A DNA stretch of 19,429 nucleotides from NCBI GenBank assembly GCA_964554185.1, contig CAZKNJ010000036.1, forward strand, positions 1 through 19,429, in the 5' to 3' direction. Shown here in pieces: positions 1 to 6,718 of this stretch. A program made the translations under genes and the position numbers. The notes below the pieces were generated by a model. It was given only the letters and a program-made list of their open reading frames with translations. It ran no database searches and was not told the DNA's origin. Position 1 is the stretch's first letter. The number at the start of each line of letters is the position of its first letter. The stretch comes from CAZKNJ01 sp964554185 (GTDB lineage Bacteria; 4484-113).

Positions 1-83
1 GGATTGCCGTCGCGATTATCCAGGTGAAGATTACACGCATGGGATACCCCCTTTGGATTGCCCTGGGATTCTACCAGAGCAGG

Positions 84-1628
84 CTAACCGGATGGCAGGT
101 CGCTTTCTTCCGCGCGGGTGATCTCAGCGACTTCACCGTTCTGCAGCTTGCAGAACAGCACAACGCCATCCGGAATCCCATCGGGCACCAACTCGCCGGT
201 CTCCGCGTTCAGAATGTCTAGGCCGAAAGGTTCCGGATGTTCATATGTGCTGAGATTGTCGTCTGCGGCAGTATCCTCCCCATACATCCAAAATACCGCC
301 GTATCCTTGTCGCCGCCGACCGAATCCCCCCGGGCATACCCGAAGTGCCCGTGCGGAGTCTGGACCGTATTGATTCTCCGTCCTGTTCCGGCGAAAACCG
401 CCTCAGGACCTTTCGGTAACATGCTGTAAGCGAAGCGTTGGCTCGCGGCGTGCTCCCCGCTCGAGCGGTATCCGATTCCTCCCGCACAGACAATCGCCGG
501 TACTTGCTCCAGTTTCTGCCATAGCCGGAGCTTCTCCCGATAAGCAGTCATCTGTCTCTCATACTCCGCCATCTTTGCCGGGTACTCCTCTTTCATTCTC
601 TCGTACCTCTCTTTGTCCGCCTTCCTGGCGGCGTATTCCTCCTCGTAGAAGCTCCGGGCATGCTCTGTGTTCCTCTCCATCTGCTTCACCATCCCGTCCT
701 CTAGCATTAGTTCTCGCGACTGGAGCACGGAGGGAGAGTCATTCCACTCCTGTACCTGCTCCGCCGCAGCGGTATCATCGAAAGTAAAATCCCAGGTTCT
801 TGTATACCTATACCTGAAATACTCGTGCCTATCATCAATTGTGAGGTAGACATGCTGGAAGCCGCTCTTGGTGGGCTCATAGGGCTCTGATGTGATCAAG
901 AAGTAGTTGTTTTCCAGCGTTACCTTTCCGTTAATCCGAGTGCCGTTCACTGTGAGTCTCTCGATGCTAGGGTTAGCGTCCCTGCGCACAAAGGAAGACA
1001 TGTAGAGACTGGCCGAGATGACTATCGGTGATTGACGCACGATTGACGCTGGCTTCGGCTCAAAGCGGCCGAAGGCGTAGTAGGGTGAGTCTGACGGCAA
1101 CCCGCTTTCCAGAGAAGACGTCCAGCTTGGAGGCGTGGGCTCATGAGGCTTCGGCGGCTCAACCGGGCGTGCTTGGAGCGCTAGGGCCTCAAACAGCTCG
1201 GTCCCGCGTGGGGCATATAGGTTCCTGATGTAATCGTCATAATCGACAGGCAAGACTCGATGAGACGATGCTGGTGTTCGCAACGGGTATTCCTCAAGAA
1301 AGCCGCCAACCGCGAGCGGGTCAGTCAAGTCTCCGTATGTATGTTCGTAGCTGCTGCCGCCCACCAGGAAAGCAGGATACTTCCGCTCTGCCGCGAAGTA
1401 TGCGTTCAGAGCTTCCACCAGTATGTTGGCGTTTTCTTCTGCCCGCGTCGTGATAGGCGCTTGGCTGTTGTCCCTTGGTGGTGCGGAACCTGTTGTTCTG
1501 GACGAATCAGGAGCGGGTCGGCTGTAGAGATACAGCGAAAGCCCAAAGAGGGCCGCACCAAGTATTAGCAGCACTACTTCCAGTCGACTCAGGCGCCCCG
1601 TGCTCCTACTCGGTCTAGGCTCGCTCAT
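84..1628 (-). CDS. Membrane-anchored protein of unknown function with pseudopilin-like N-terminus and coiled coil
   Basis: I do not recognise this 514-residue protein. A short basic N-terminus is followed by one hydrophobic helix (about residues 17-36), so most of the chain is probably extracytoplasmic. Residues 63-85 (ENANILVEALNAYFAAE, then KYP) resemble the helix after the membrane segment in type II secretion pseudopilins, but the prepilin cleavage motif is absent. A Pro-rich linker lies near 155-175. Residues 300-375 are rich in Glu, Lys, Arg and Tyr and look like a coiled coil. The C-terminal 140 residues contain DGIPDGVVLF, as in envelope proteins with pseudopilin-like tails. I chose the ATG at 1628 because a G-run lies 8 bases upstream and it begins one base after the stop of the preceding gene. 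A longer reading from 1664 would overlap that gene by 35 bases. It is the last gene of a three-gene minus-strand unit. Confidence 0.7.
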   Translation of the reverse strand: MSEPRPSRSTGRLSRLEVVLLILGAALFGLSLYLYSRPAPDSSRTTGSAPPRDNSQAPITTRAEENANILVEALNAYFAAERKYPAFLVGGSSYEHTYGDLTDPLAVGGFLEEYPLRTPASSHRVLPVDYDDYIRNLYAPRGTELFEALALQARPVEPPKPHEPTPPSWTSSLESGLPSDSPYYAFGRFEPKPASIVRQSPIVISASLYMSSFVRRDANPSIERLTVNGTRINGKVTLENNYFLITSEPYEPTKSGFQHVYLTIDDRHEYFRYRYTRTWDFTFDDTAAAEQVQEWNDSPSVLQSRELMLEDGMVKQMERNTEHARSFYEEEYAARKADKERYERMKEEYPAKMAEYERQMTAYREKLRLWQKLEQVPAIVCAGGIGYRSSGEHAASQRFAYSMLPKGPEAVFAGTGRRINTVQTPHGHFGYARGDSVGGDKDTAVFWMYGEDTAADDNLSTYEHPEPFGLDILNAETGELVPDGIPDGVVLFCKLQNGEVAEITRAEESDLPSG

Positions 1629-1629
1629 T

Positions 1630-2157
1630 TCACTGGCCCCCCCGGGCGATGCTGTGGTAGACATTCATACTGAGCATCCATGCAACATCCATGATAACGA
1701 CAGATACGAAGCACACGAAACACACCCTCCGGATGCTCCTGCCGAAGGGAATCCTGCGAGTAAGCATCGCCGAAAACACTGGCGCTTCGATGAGTACGGT
1801 GAGCAGCCACACAGTCAGCCAGGAGACCGCTAGTCCGCCAAAGAAGAGTGAAGCGAGCGGTGTTGACATCAGCAATAGCGGTACCACGAAGAAACTAGCA
1901 GTGTTCGCAACCAGCGCTGCAGGCAGAACCAGATACCAGCGTAGGCCGAGAAGCGCGCCCAGCAGGATTGCCTCAAACAGGATCGGGCCGGCTTCCATCC
2001 AGAAACCGGGCAGGGGGTCCAGGGGGCCGTAGGGCACCGGGTTCGCGTGGGCTGGTGCGGCGGCGCACGCAAGCAACACTAGAACGCACACGCTCCCAAT
2101 ACCGAGCCTTCTGTGCAGCATCGGAAGATGAGGCCTGTTGATTTGGTGCTTCCTCAA
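1630..2157 (-). CDS. Small multi-span membrane protein with signal peptide, function unknown
   Basis: This 175-residue protein is unrecognised. Residues 1-38 look like a signal peptide with a long basic n-region and a likely cleavage after AHA. They are followed by about four hydrophobic helices (roughly 48-70, 72-95, 98-122 and 145-165). The start is a TTG at 2157 that overlaps the stop of the upstream gene (TTGA). I prefer it because the purine-rich run GGAAGAGGTGGAAGG lies just upstream, whereas the in-frame ATG at 2121 has no good ribosome site. The stop is one base from the ATG of the next gene, so all three genes are probably translationally coupled. There are no recognisable transporter or enzyme motifs. 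Confidence 0.7.
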   Translation of the reverse strand: MRKHQINRPHLPMLHRRLGIGSVCVLVLLACAAAPAHANPVPYGPLDPLPGFWMEAGPILFEAILLGALLGLRWYLVLPAALVANTASFFVVPLLLMSTPLASLFFGGLAVSWLTVWLLTVLIEAPVFSAMLTRRIPFGRSIRRVCFVCFVSVVIMDVAWMLSMNVYHSIARGGQ

Positions 2158-3311
2158 TACCTTCCACCTCTTCCAGCGTTACAGTAGCTAATAATGTCGT
2201 CCTCGGGGTCCCATGGCAGAGCTAAGACAAACAGCAATGCAGACGACCACGGCACTTCCACGATCACCTCCGCTGCGTAACCTGGCGTCTGGCTGTCTAC
2301 CTTGGCGAAGACCACCGCATTGTCCGCGCTTCTCCACAGGTAGAAGCTGTCGTGTGACGGGTATACCTTTGGAGAGACGGTAAGCGGCTCGTAGCCTATC
2401 AGTTCATCAATCGAATCGGCGGCGATGTTTACTTCGCTCATTGTTTCCAGAGACACCGCCTTCAGAACTGGGTGATCATCCTCTTTAGACTCGTAGTCAT
2501 AGCCCGCAATCGTCCTCTTGTCCGGAGACAACCAGAAAGCGTTCTCAGGGATATAGGGCGGCTGATAGCCCTTCTGAATGCCGGGGCACTTCCATTGGAC
2601 ATCCCATTGCTTTGTCTGGGGAGTAACGATACCAGCGTGGTCAAACTCCCAGGTGGCCGCATCTCGTGTTCCGACTGCAATCACAATGGCCTTGTCTTCT
2701 TCGATCCAAATCGCGCAATGATTGCTGGGGTGCCTGCCAGTGTAGACAGCTGAGACCGGCTCCAGCCCGTTTTCTGTCACCGCGAACATGACCGCATAGG
2801 ATGCTTCCCTGCCTTCAACTCTTTGAGTCTCGGCAGGCCCTATTGCATAAGAGCGTTGTGGAGAGAACGTATAGAAAGACGGGTCTTCCAGCACGTGCTT
2901 CTCAGGAAGCCCCAGCATCTTCTTGATCTGCTCACGAACGTTGCAGAAAGTGATTGTCTGGCCATCTCCCAGTTCGAGTATTACCGGTCCTGCCGTGTCG
3001 TCCGCCAGGGGGACTCGCATCGAGCTCACCGCGATGACCTGTTTGCCCAGGAGCTTGAGATCCCCGGTGGCGGAGACTACCGAAATAGGCGGGCCCATCA
3101 CCTTGACCTCGTGGGGCCACTCGTACTCCATTCGTCCGCCCCATACCAGGCCTTTGTCCTCAGCTTGTTTCTGCTCTACCTCAATCTCTTCCTTCTTCTC
3201 AAAGTACGGGACTATACTGAGCCACGCTCCGATGGCGAAGCAATACGCGAAGTACGAAGCGAAGAGGATGGTAAAACTCGCGATGGTCCAAATGGCATGC
3301 CGTTTTCGCAT
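2154..3311 (-). CDS. Single-pass membrane protein with possible beta-propeller ectodomain
   Basis: This 385-residue protein has an RKR N-terminus, one hydrophobic helix (about 8-32), and then a short charged stretch rich in Glu, Lys and Gln. The remainder contains repeated segments such as FSPQRSYAIGP, WIEEDKAIVIAVG and WLSPDKRTIAGYD. These look like the strands of TolB- or WD40-like propeller blades, but that is inference from pattern only. The ATG at 3311 is preferred because GGAGG (3316-3320 on the complement) precedes it. An upstream TTG at 3338 in the same frame has no ribosome site. It is the first gene of a three-gene minus-strand unit. Its stop overlaps the TTG start of the next gene by four bases. 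Confidence 0.7.
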   Translation of the reverse strand: MRKRHAIWTIASFTILFASYFAYCFAIGAWLSIVPYFEKKEEIEVEQKQAEDKGLVWGGRMEYEWPHEVKVMGPPISVVSATGDLKLLGKQVIAVSSMRVPLADDTAGPVILELGDGQTITFCNVREQIKKMLGLPEKHVLEDPSFYTFSPQRSYAIGPAETQRVEGREASYAVMFAVTENGLEPVSAVYTGRHPSNHCAIWIEEDKAIVIAVGTRDAATWEFDHAGIVTPQTKQWDVQWKCPGIQKGYQPPYIPENAFWLSPDKRTIAGYDYESKEDDHPVLKAVSLETMSEVNIAADSIDELIGYEPLTVSPKVYPSHDSFYLWRSADNAVVFAKVDSQTPGYAAEVIVEVPWSSALLFVLALPWDPEDDIISYCNAGRGGRY

Positions 3312-3490
3312 CCGGCCTCCACGGATATTATATCTCAAGAATATGAATAAGGGGCGGATTCGTGTGGGTGCTTTCGGCAGTCTTTCAACCTGAAGTAGCG
3401 CAATCTGATAAAATTCCCAAGAATCTCTGTGTATAGTAGAATAAAACGCCGCTTATGCTAATATACTGATAGCAGGTCCGAGGGACAACT

Positions 3491-3802
3491 ATGGCTAAAA
3501 CAAAAATCGACGGCAAAACTGGAAAACACTTTCCGCTGAAAGCGGCGCAGTGCTTGCGGGCGCTGGCGCATCCCACGCGGATGATGATCGTGCACTCGCT
3601 GCGGAACGGCGCGAAGACCGTGGGCGAGATTGAGGCGATTGTGGGGACGACGCAATCCAACGTGTCCCAACACCTCAAGATTCTGCGCGACCTGGGCCTG
3701 CTCAAGGCGAAGCGCGTGAAAAACCACGTGTGGTACTCCGTGGCGGACATGCGGGTGCTCAAGCTCATTGATGTGGTAAGGGAAGTGCTCTGCCGAGGGT
3801 AG
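3491..3802 (+). CDS. ArsR/SmtB-family winged-helix transcriptional regulator
   Basis: The 103 residues match a minimal ArsR-type repressor, normally 90-120 residues. RALAHPTRMMIVHSL is the opening helix. TVGEIEAIVGTTQSNVSQHLKILRD is the helix-turn-helix, with the recognition helix at SNVSQHLKIL. KAKRVKNHVWYSVAD is the beta-wing. No CxC or other clustered Cys/His metal site is visible (the one Cys near the C-terminus stands alone, and Cys21 precedes the DNA-binding core), so the signal is unlikely to be the classic arsenite or cadmium site. GAGGGA lies about 6 bases before the ATG. It is divergent from the unknown cluster at 2154-3311, with a 179-base region between the two starts, and converges on the 124-residue membrane protein. 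Autoregulation, or control of the divergent cluster, is plausible but unproven. Confidence 0.9.
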   Translation: MAKTKIDGKTGKHFPLKAAQCLRALAHPTRMMIVHSLRNGAKTVGEIEAIVGTTQSNVSQHLKILRDLGLLKAKRVKNHVWYSVADMRVLKLIDVVREVLCRG

Positions 3803-3825
3803 GAGCTTCTCCGGCTTCGCGCCAG

Positions 3826-4200
3826 TTACTTCGCAGAGGTGCGAGTGCGCCTACTCATCGCCCATCTGGCGGTGAGTAGCGCTGCAACCACGATCATCGG
3901 CAGCGCGAGCGTGAGCAGCACGAAAATGGAACTCGAGCTATCGAACCTGTAAAGGTGGAAGAAGAAGATAGCGAAGGCTGCCGCGGACAACAGGCACAAA
4001 CCACCGACGAACTCCCAGCGCCAGGCGATGATGAGCAGCGCCAAGGTGATGAGTGCGACCGATAGATGATTGACCGCTGACCCTACGCCCCAGGTCGGCA
4101 GTTCGGCGAAGAACGAGCCGAGGTTAAAGAACAGCCAGAAACCCACCCAGAGGACGAGTATCACCCGGGCGGCCCATCTGATTACGGATGCAGCCTTCAT
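3826..4200 (-). CDS. Small four-helix integral membrane protein, function unknown
   Basis: This 124-residue protein is nearly all hydrophobic. Four helices can be drawn at about residues 9-31, 40-60, 64-86 and 90-112, with a basic C-terminal tail (RRTRTSAK). The pattern resembles small uncharacterised bacterial membrane proteins of the DUF families, but I cannot name one reliably. AGAGAGG lies 8 bases before the ATG. Only 15 bases separate it from the stop of the upstream cyclase-like gene, so it is probably the last gene of that operon. It converges on the ArsR-type gene with a 23-base gap and no obvious terminator. Confidence 0.75.
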   Translation of the reverse strand: MKAASVIRWAARVILVLWVGFWLFFNLGSFFAELPTWGVGSAVNHLSVALITLALLIIAWRWEFVGGLCLLSAAAFAIFFFHLYRFDSSSSIFVLLTLALPMIVVAALLTARWAMSRRTRTSAK

Positions 4201-4215
4201 TGGAGCAGCCTCTCT

Positions 4216-5136
4216 CTACAGCCTTCCTGCCGCCCTCAGCACCGTGAGCGCCTCTACCGTAACGAACTCGTTCAACTTGGACTTGTCGGTGGGGCCGAAA
4301 AACGTGGTGGATTGTCCGCCGCAGCGCTTGTCCGTGGATCTCACGTAGTAGTAGCGAGCTTCCGCCGCAAACCCGCCGTTACGCAGCCGCTTTTCCTCCA
4401 GCTTGTCCAGCGCCTCGGAGCACCGCCGGTCGCCGATGCGGCCGATTTCGGCCAGCACTTTGAGCGCGTAAAGAGTGGAGTAATGCCAGTAGTATGGATA
4501 GAAGAGGCGAAGGAATGAGGATTTGATGACGCGGTTGTTGGACAGGCGGCGGAAGAGCTTGCGCTTGAGGAATAGCTCCGCCGCCTGGTCAACCGCTTCG
4601 CGGGCGTTTGGGTCTCCCGTGATCTCGGCGTACAAATGCAGCCCTCGCACCGGTATCAGGCTTTCGTTGTAGGATGAATGAACTGCATCCGGGTTGCGGT
4701 CGCAGTTCCAGCCGCCGTCCGGCCACTGCCACCCAACAAGCCATTCGGTGAGCCTGGGCGTGCGCTCGTCCTCCAGCGCCAGCGCGAGTGTGGCATACAG
4801 CGCATTACCCTCCTGCGAGGCGCACCGGCGGGTACGGCAGTTGATGGTCGGGATTCCCGCCAGACGCTTTTCGTCAAACAGCCAGTCGTACACCTGGTCT
4901 CGCAGCGGAATCAGGGAGGGGTCGCCGGGCGGGTAGCCCAGATCGGCCAGCGCCGCCAGCACCCAATGCGCCCCACGCCATTTACTGTAGGGGTGGTGGG
5001 GAATGGTGCCGTCCAGCCCTCGCTCGCTGAGAAGCCTCTGCGCAATTCCCTCACGCGCAATCTCCGCGCGTGCCGCCATTGCGCTGGGAGACGAAGGGCT
5101 TTCGCCAAGCACGTGTACAAGCGTCTTGTAACGCAC
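4216..5136 (-). CDS. Prenyltransferase/squalene-oxidase-repeat-like alpha/alpha-toroid protein
   Basis: About 306 residues with features of the terpenoid-cyclase/prenyltransferase alpha-alpha toroid fold: CASQEGNALYATLAL, a QW-like motif GWQWPDGGWNCD, a helix-rich middle, and RNGGFAAEARYY near the end. No DxDD or DDxxD catalytic motif is visible. Family annotation is therefore 'squalene cyclase-like' without implying an isoprenoid substrate. No signal peptide is seen. The start is uncertain. GTG at 5136 is the only conventional start after the preceding gene's TAA, but its ribosome site is poor. The upstream in-frame residues ASNEPSVRYKTL match the way relatives usually begin (NPSVRYxTL). A strong purine run (AAGGGGGA) precedes an ATC at 5170-5172. 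The ORF is in the same frame as the BtrH-like gene upstream and is followed 15 bases later by the four-helix protein. Confidence 0.75.
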   Translation of the reverse strand: MRYKTLVHVLGESPSSPSAMAARAEIAREGIAQRLLSERGLDGTIPHHPYSKWRGAHWVLAALADLGYPPGDPSLIPLRDQVYDWLFDEKRLAGIPTINCRTRRCASQEGNALYATLALALEDERTPRLTEWLVGWQWPDGGWNCDRNPDAVHSSYNESLIPVRGLHLYAEITGDPNAREAVDQAAELFLKRKLFRRLSNNRVIKSSFLRLFYPYYWHYSTLYALKVLAEIGRIGDRRCSEALDKLEEKRLRNGGFAAEARYYYVRSTDKRCGGQSTTFFGPTDKSKLNEFVTVEALTVLRAAGRL

Positions 5137-5190
5137 CGAAGGCTCGTTGGATGCCAGCAGTTTTGCTGCGATGTTTACTGGGTCCCCCTT

Positions 5191-6282
5191 TTAGGCGTGG
5201 ATCACGGACAGGGCGGCCTCCAATTCCTCTACGGCGCGCCGCTCCAACTCAAGCACCTCTCGCAGGACCTGTACTTCGGCCTGCCGCATGCCAGCGTCCC
5301 AGCTTCCGCCCTCCGGCAGCTCCCACTTGAAAGGAGCGTACTGGCGGTTCTGCTTGAGCCTGAGTGCGATTTCATCGTAGATACCGGCGGCCTGCGACAG
5401 GTGTTCCGCCGCTTCGGGTGGGAACTCCCCAACCACCTCGCGAAGGTAACGCGCTGCCACCTCGCGCGAGTGCATCAGGCTGTAGTAGATCCACGCGTTG
5501 ATGTGGTCGTAGGCGAACTCCGCGGACGGGTCGGCGTTCTCAAAGCGCGCGTCGTCTTCCAGATCGGCAATCCAGCGCTCAAAAGCAGCGAAGCCGCTAG
5601 CGTATTCGCCGTAACTCTCAGTGTGCGCCGTTTCCGCCGCAATCTCCAGCGAGCGCTGCAAAGCCTCCATGCGCGGTAGCGGCTCGCCCTTCTCGCCAAT
5701 GACAGCCACCACCCAGGGCCATTTGTCGGCGACAGCGTACTCCTCACCTTCATCGTAGTATGTGCGGCAAAGCAATTTCTGCCCACCATCTTCATAGCCG
5801 GTGATGACGCCCCAGTCGGGGACGACTTTCAGGTCGATGGCGAGCACCGGCCGTCCGGCGTCAATGGAGCTGACCACAGCCTCTAGCAGCGCAGGCGCAC
5901 CCGGTGATCCCTCCAATGCGTGGATGAATCGTATGTCGTAGCCTAGAGCTGCGGAAACCGGATCGGCGCAGTTGAAGCCGCAGGTGGAATCCGGCGAGCT
6001 GGGGCACCATTCCGGGGTGGCGAAGTGGAAGCGGAAAGCGGCTCCGGAGACACCCATAAGGTAGTCGTAAGTGACATCCTCGCCGAGAGACCTCATCGCC
6101 ACCGTGAGTGACCCGACGAACGTGTTCTCCATTCCCTGGCTCCATTGCAGGCGGCCCACATCCTGAATCACCTTCGTATTCTCTTTGTCCACGTCTGCAA
6201 CAACCCCCAGTGAGAGACAAGCAGCACTTACGAGAATCATCAGCCCGATCGATAGATGTCTTGTAAATGGCGAATACATCAT
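5191..6282 (-). CDS. Secreted BtrH-N/C39-peptidase-like protein, probably non-catalytic
   Basis: This protein is 363 residues from the ATG at 6282, or 362 from the adjacent ATG at 6279. GAGAGGA lies just upstream. Residues 1-29 form a signal peptide with likely cleavage after GVVA. Residues 50-200 resemble the BtrH N-terminal domain, a papain/C39-like fold: ENTFVGSLTVAMRSLG, YLMGVSGAAFRF, EWCPSSPD, then GRPVLAIDL and GVITGYEDG. The position usually held by the nucleophile Cys is Thr (ENTFVGS). The His normally before the V(I)TGY strand is replaced by Trp-Gly (PDWGVITGY). An enzyme of the classic type is therefore unlikely, although this may be typical of the subfamily. The C-terminal 150 residues are helical. 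It is the first gene of the operon with the cyclase-like and membrane proteins, and is divergent from the molbindin gene. Confidence 0.75.
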   Translation of the reverse strand: MMYSPFTRHLSIGLMILVSAACLSLGVVADVDKENTKVIQDVGRLQWSQGMENTFVGSLTVAMRSLGEDVTYDYLMGVSGAAFRFHFATPEWCPSSPDSTCGFNCADPVSAALGYDIRFIHALEGSPGAPALLEAVVSSIDAGRPVLAIDLKVVPDWGVITGYEDGGQKLLCRTYYDEGEEYAVADKWPWVVAVIGEKGEPLPRMEALQRSLEIAAETAHTESYGEYASGFAAFERWIADLEDDARFENADPSAEFAYDHINAWIYYSLMHSREVAARYLREVVGEFPPEAAEHLSQAAGIYDEIALRLKQNRQYAPFKWELPEGGSWDAGMRQAEVQVLREVLELERRAVEELEAALSVIHA

Positions 6283-6307
6283 ATGTCCTCTCCCGATAGG
6301 CAGCTTC

Positions 6308-6316
6308 ATTCTACCA
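6308..6316 (-). promoter_or_regulatory. Extended -10 promoter for the BtrH-like operon
   Basis: On the complement the sequence reads TGGTAGAAT, an extended -10 element (TGn then TAGAAT). It would start transcription near 6301, giving a leader of about 20 bases before the ATG at 6282. No convincing -35 hexamer is present, as is common for extended -10 promoters. Assigned by eye. Confidence 0.5.
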
Positions 6317-6349
6317 AACCTGGAGCAATCACCAGCCAACCTCACCGTT

Positions 6350-6358
6350 TGCTATACT
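6350..6358 (+). promoter_or_regulatory. Extended -10 promoter for the molbindin gene
   Basis: The sequence TGCTATACT fits an extended -10 (TGn-TATACT). The predicted transcript would begin near 6365, about 20 bases before the ATG at 6386. It lies about 40 bases from the oppositely directed promoter of the BtrH-like operon. Assigned by eye. Confidence 0.5.
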
Positions 6359-6385
6359 CTGGCGTAAACCGTGGGAGGTGTATCT

Positions 6386-6595
6386 ATGGAGTTTGGGGCG
6401 CGCATCAAACTGGTTGGCGAAATCACTGAAATCAAGCAGGGTGACGTAATGTCGCTTGTCAAGCTCAAGGTTCCTGTTGGAGCTGACATGGCCTCGGTGA
6501 TGACGGTGGAGTCGCTGGAAGAGCTGGGCGTGAAGCCCGGAGACAAGGTGAGAATAATCGTCAAAGCCGTGAACGTCCTGCTGGCGAAGGAGTAG
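6386..6595 (+). CDS. Molbindin (Mop/TOBE domain protein)
   Basis: These 69 residues correspond to one Mop domain, the usual length of solo molbindins that bind molybdate or tungstate as oligomers in the cytoplasm. Family features are GARIKLVGEITEIKQGDVMSLVKLKV (first half), the M-V-T-x-E-S-L-E-E-L-G-V-K-P-G-D motif, and the final strand VRIIVKAVNVLLAKE. I chose the ATG at 6386 because GGGAGGTG ends about 7 bases upstream. A GTG at 6371 in frame would overlap that site. No modABC genes or molybdoenzymes lie nearby, so its role as an oxyanion store or sensor is a family inference. Confidence 0.9.
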   Translation: MEFGARIKLVGEITEIKQGDVMSLVKLKVPVGADMASVMTVESLEELGVKPGDKVRIIVKAVNVLLAKE

Positions 6596-6602
6596 GGTGC
6601 AG

Positions 6603-6654
6603 GGGCAGCGCGCGGTTGATTTGGGTCTACTGATACCGTCTATGGGCAGCGCGC
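6603..6654 (+). repeat. Two copies of an 11-base direct repeat
   Basis: GGGCAGCGCGC occurs at 6603-6613 and again at 6644-6654, 41 bases apart start to start. Both lie between the molbindin stop and the YbhB-like gene. The spacing is close to four helical turns, so they could be paired protein sites, but a chance repeat is equally possible. Confidence 0.4.
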
Positions 6655-6718
6655 TAATGCCACAAGCCTGATTCTGCGGTATATTATAAGTATCTGACCC
6701 GCACCGCCGGGACGAGTA

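Noticed and set aside
1..83. Possible terminator or gene end at the window start
   Set aside because: No stable stem with a T-run and no ORF with support.
3327..3332. Perfect TATAAT on the minus strand before the 385-residue gene
   Set aside because: Transcription would start only about 9 bases before the ATG, inside the GGAGG site, and no -35 matches.
3462..3467. TATACT as the ArsR gene -10
   Set aside because: Position is plausible, but no -35 or extended -10 supports it, so I did not list it as a feature.
4678..5679. 333-codon plus-strand ORF
   Set aside because: It runs across two confident minus-strand genes, is rich in Arg, Pro and Gln, and has no family features.
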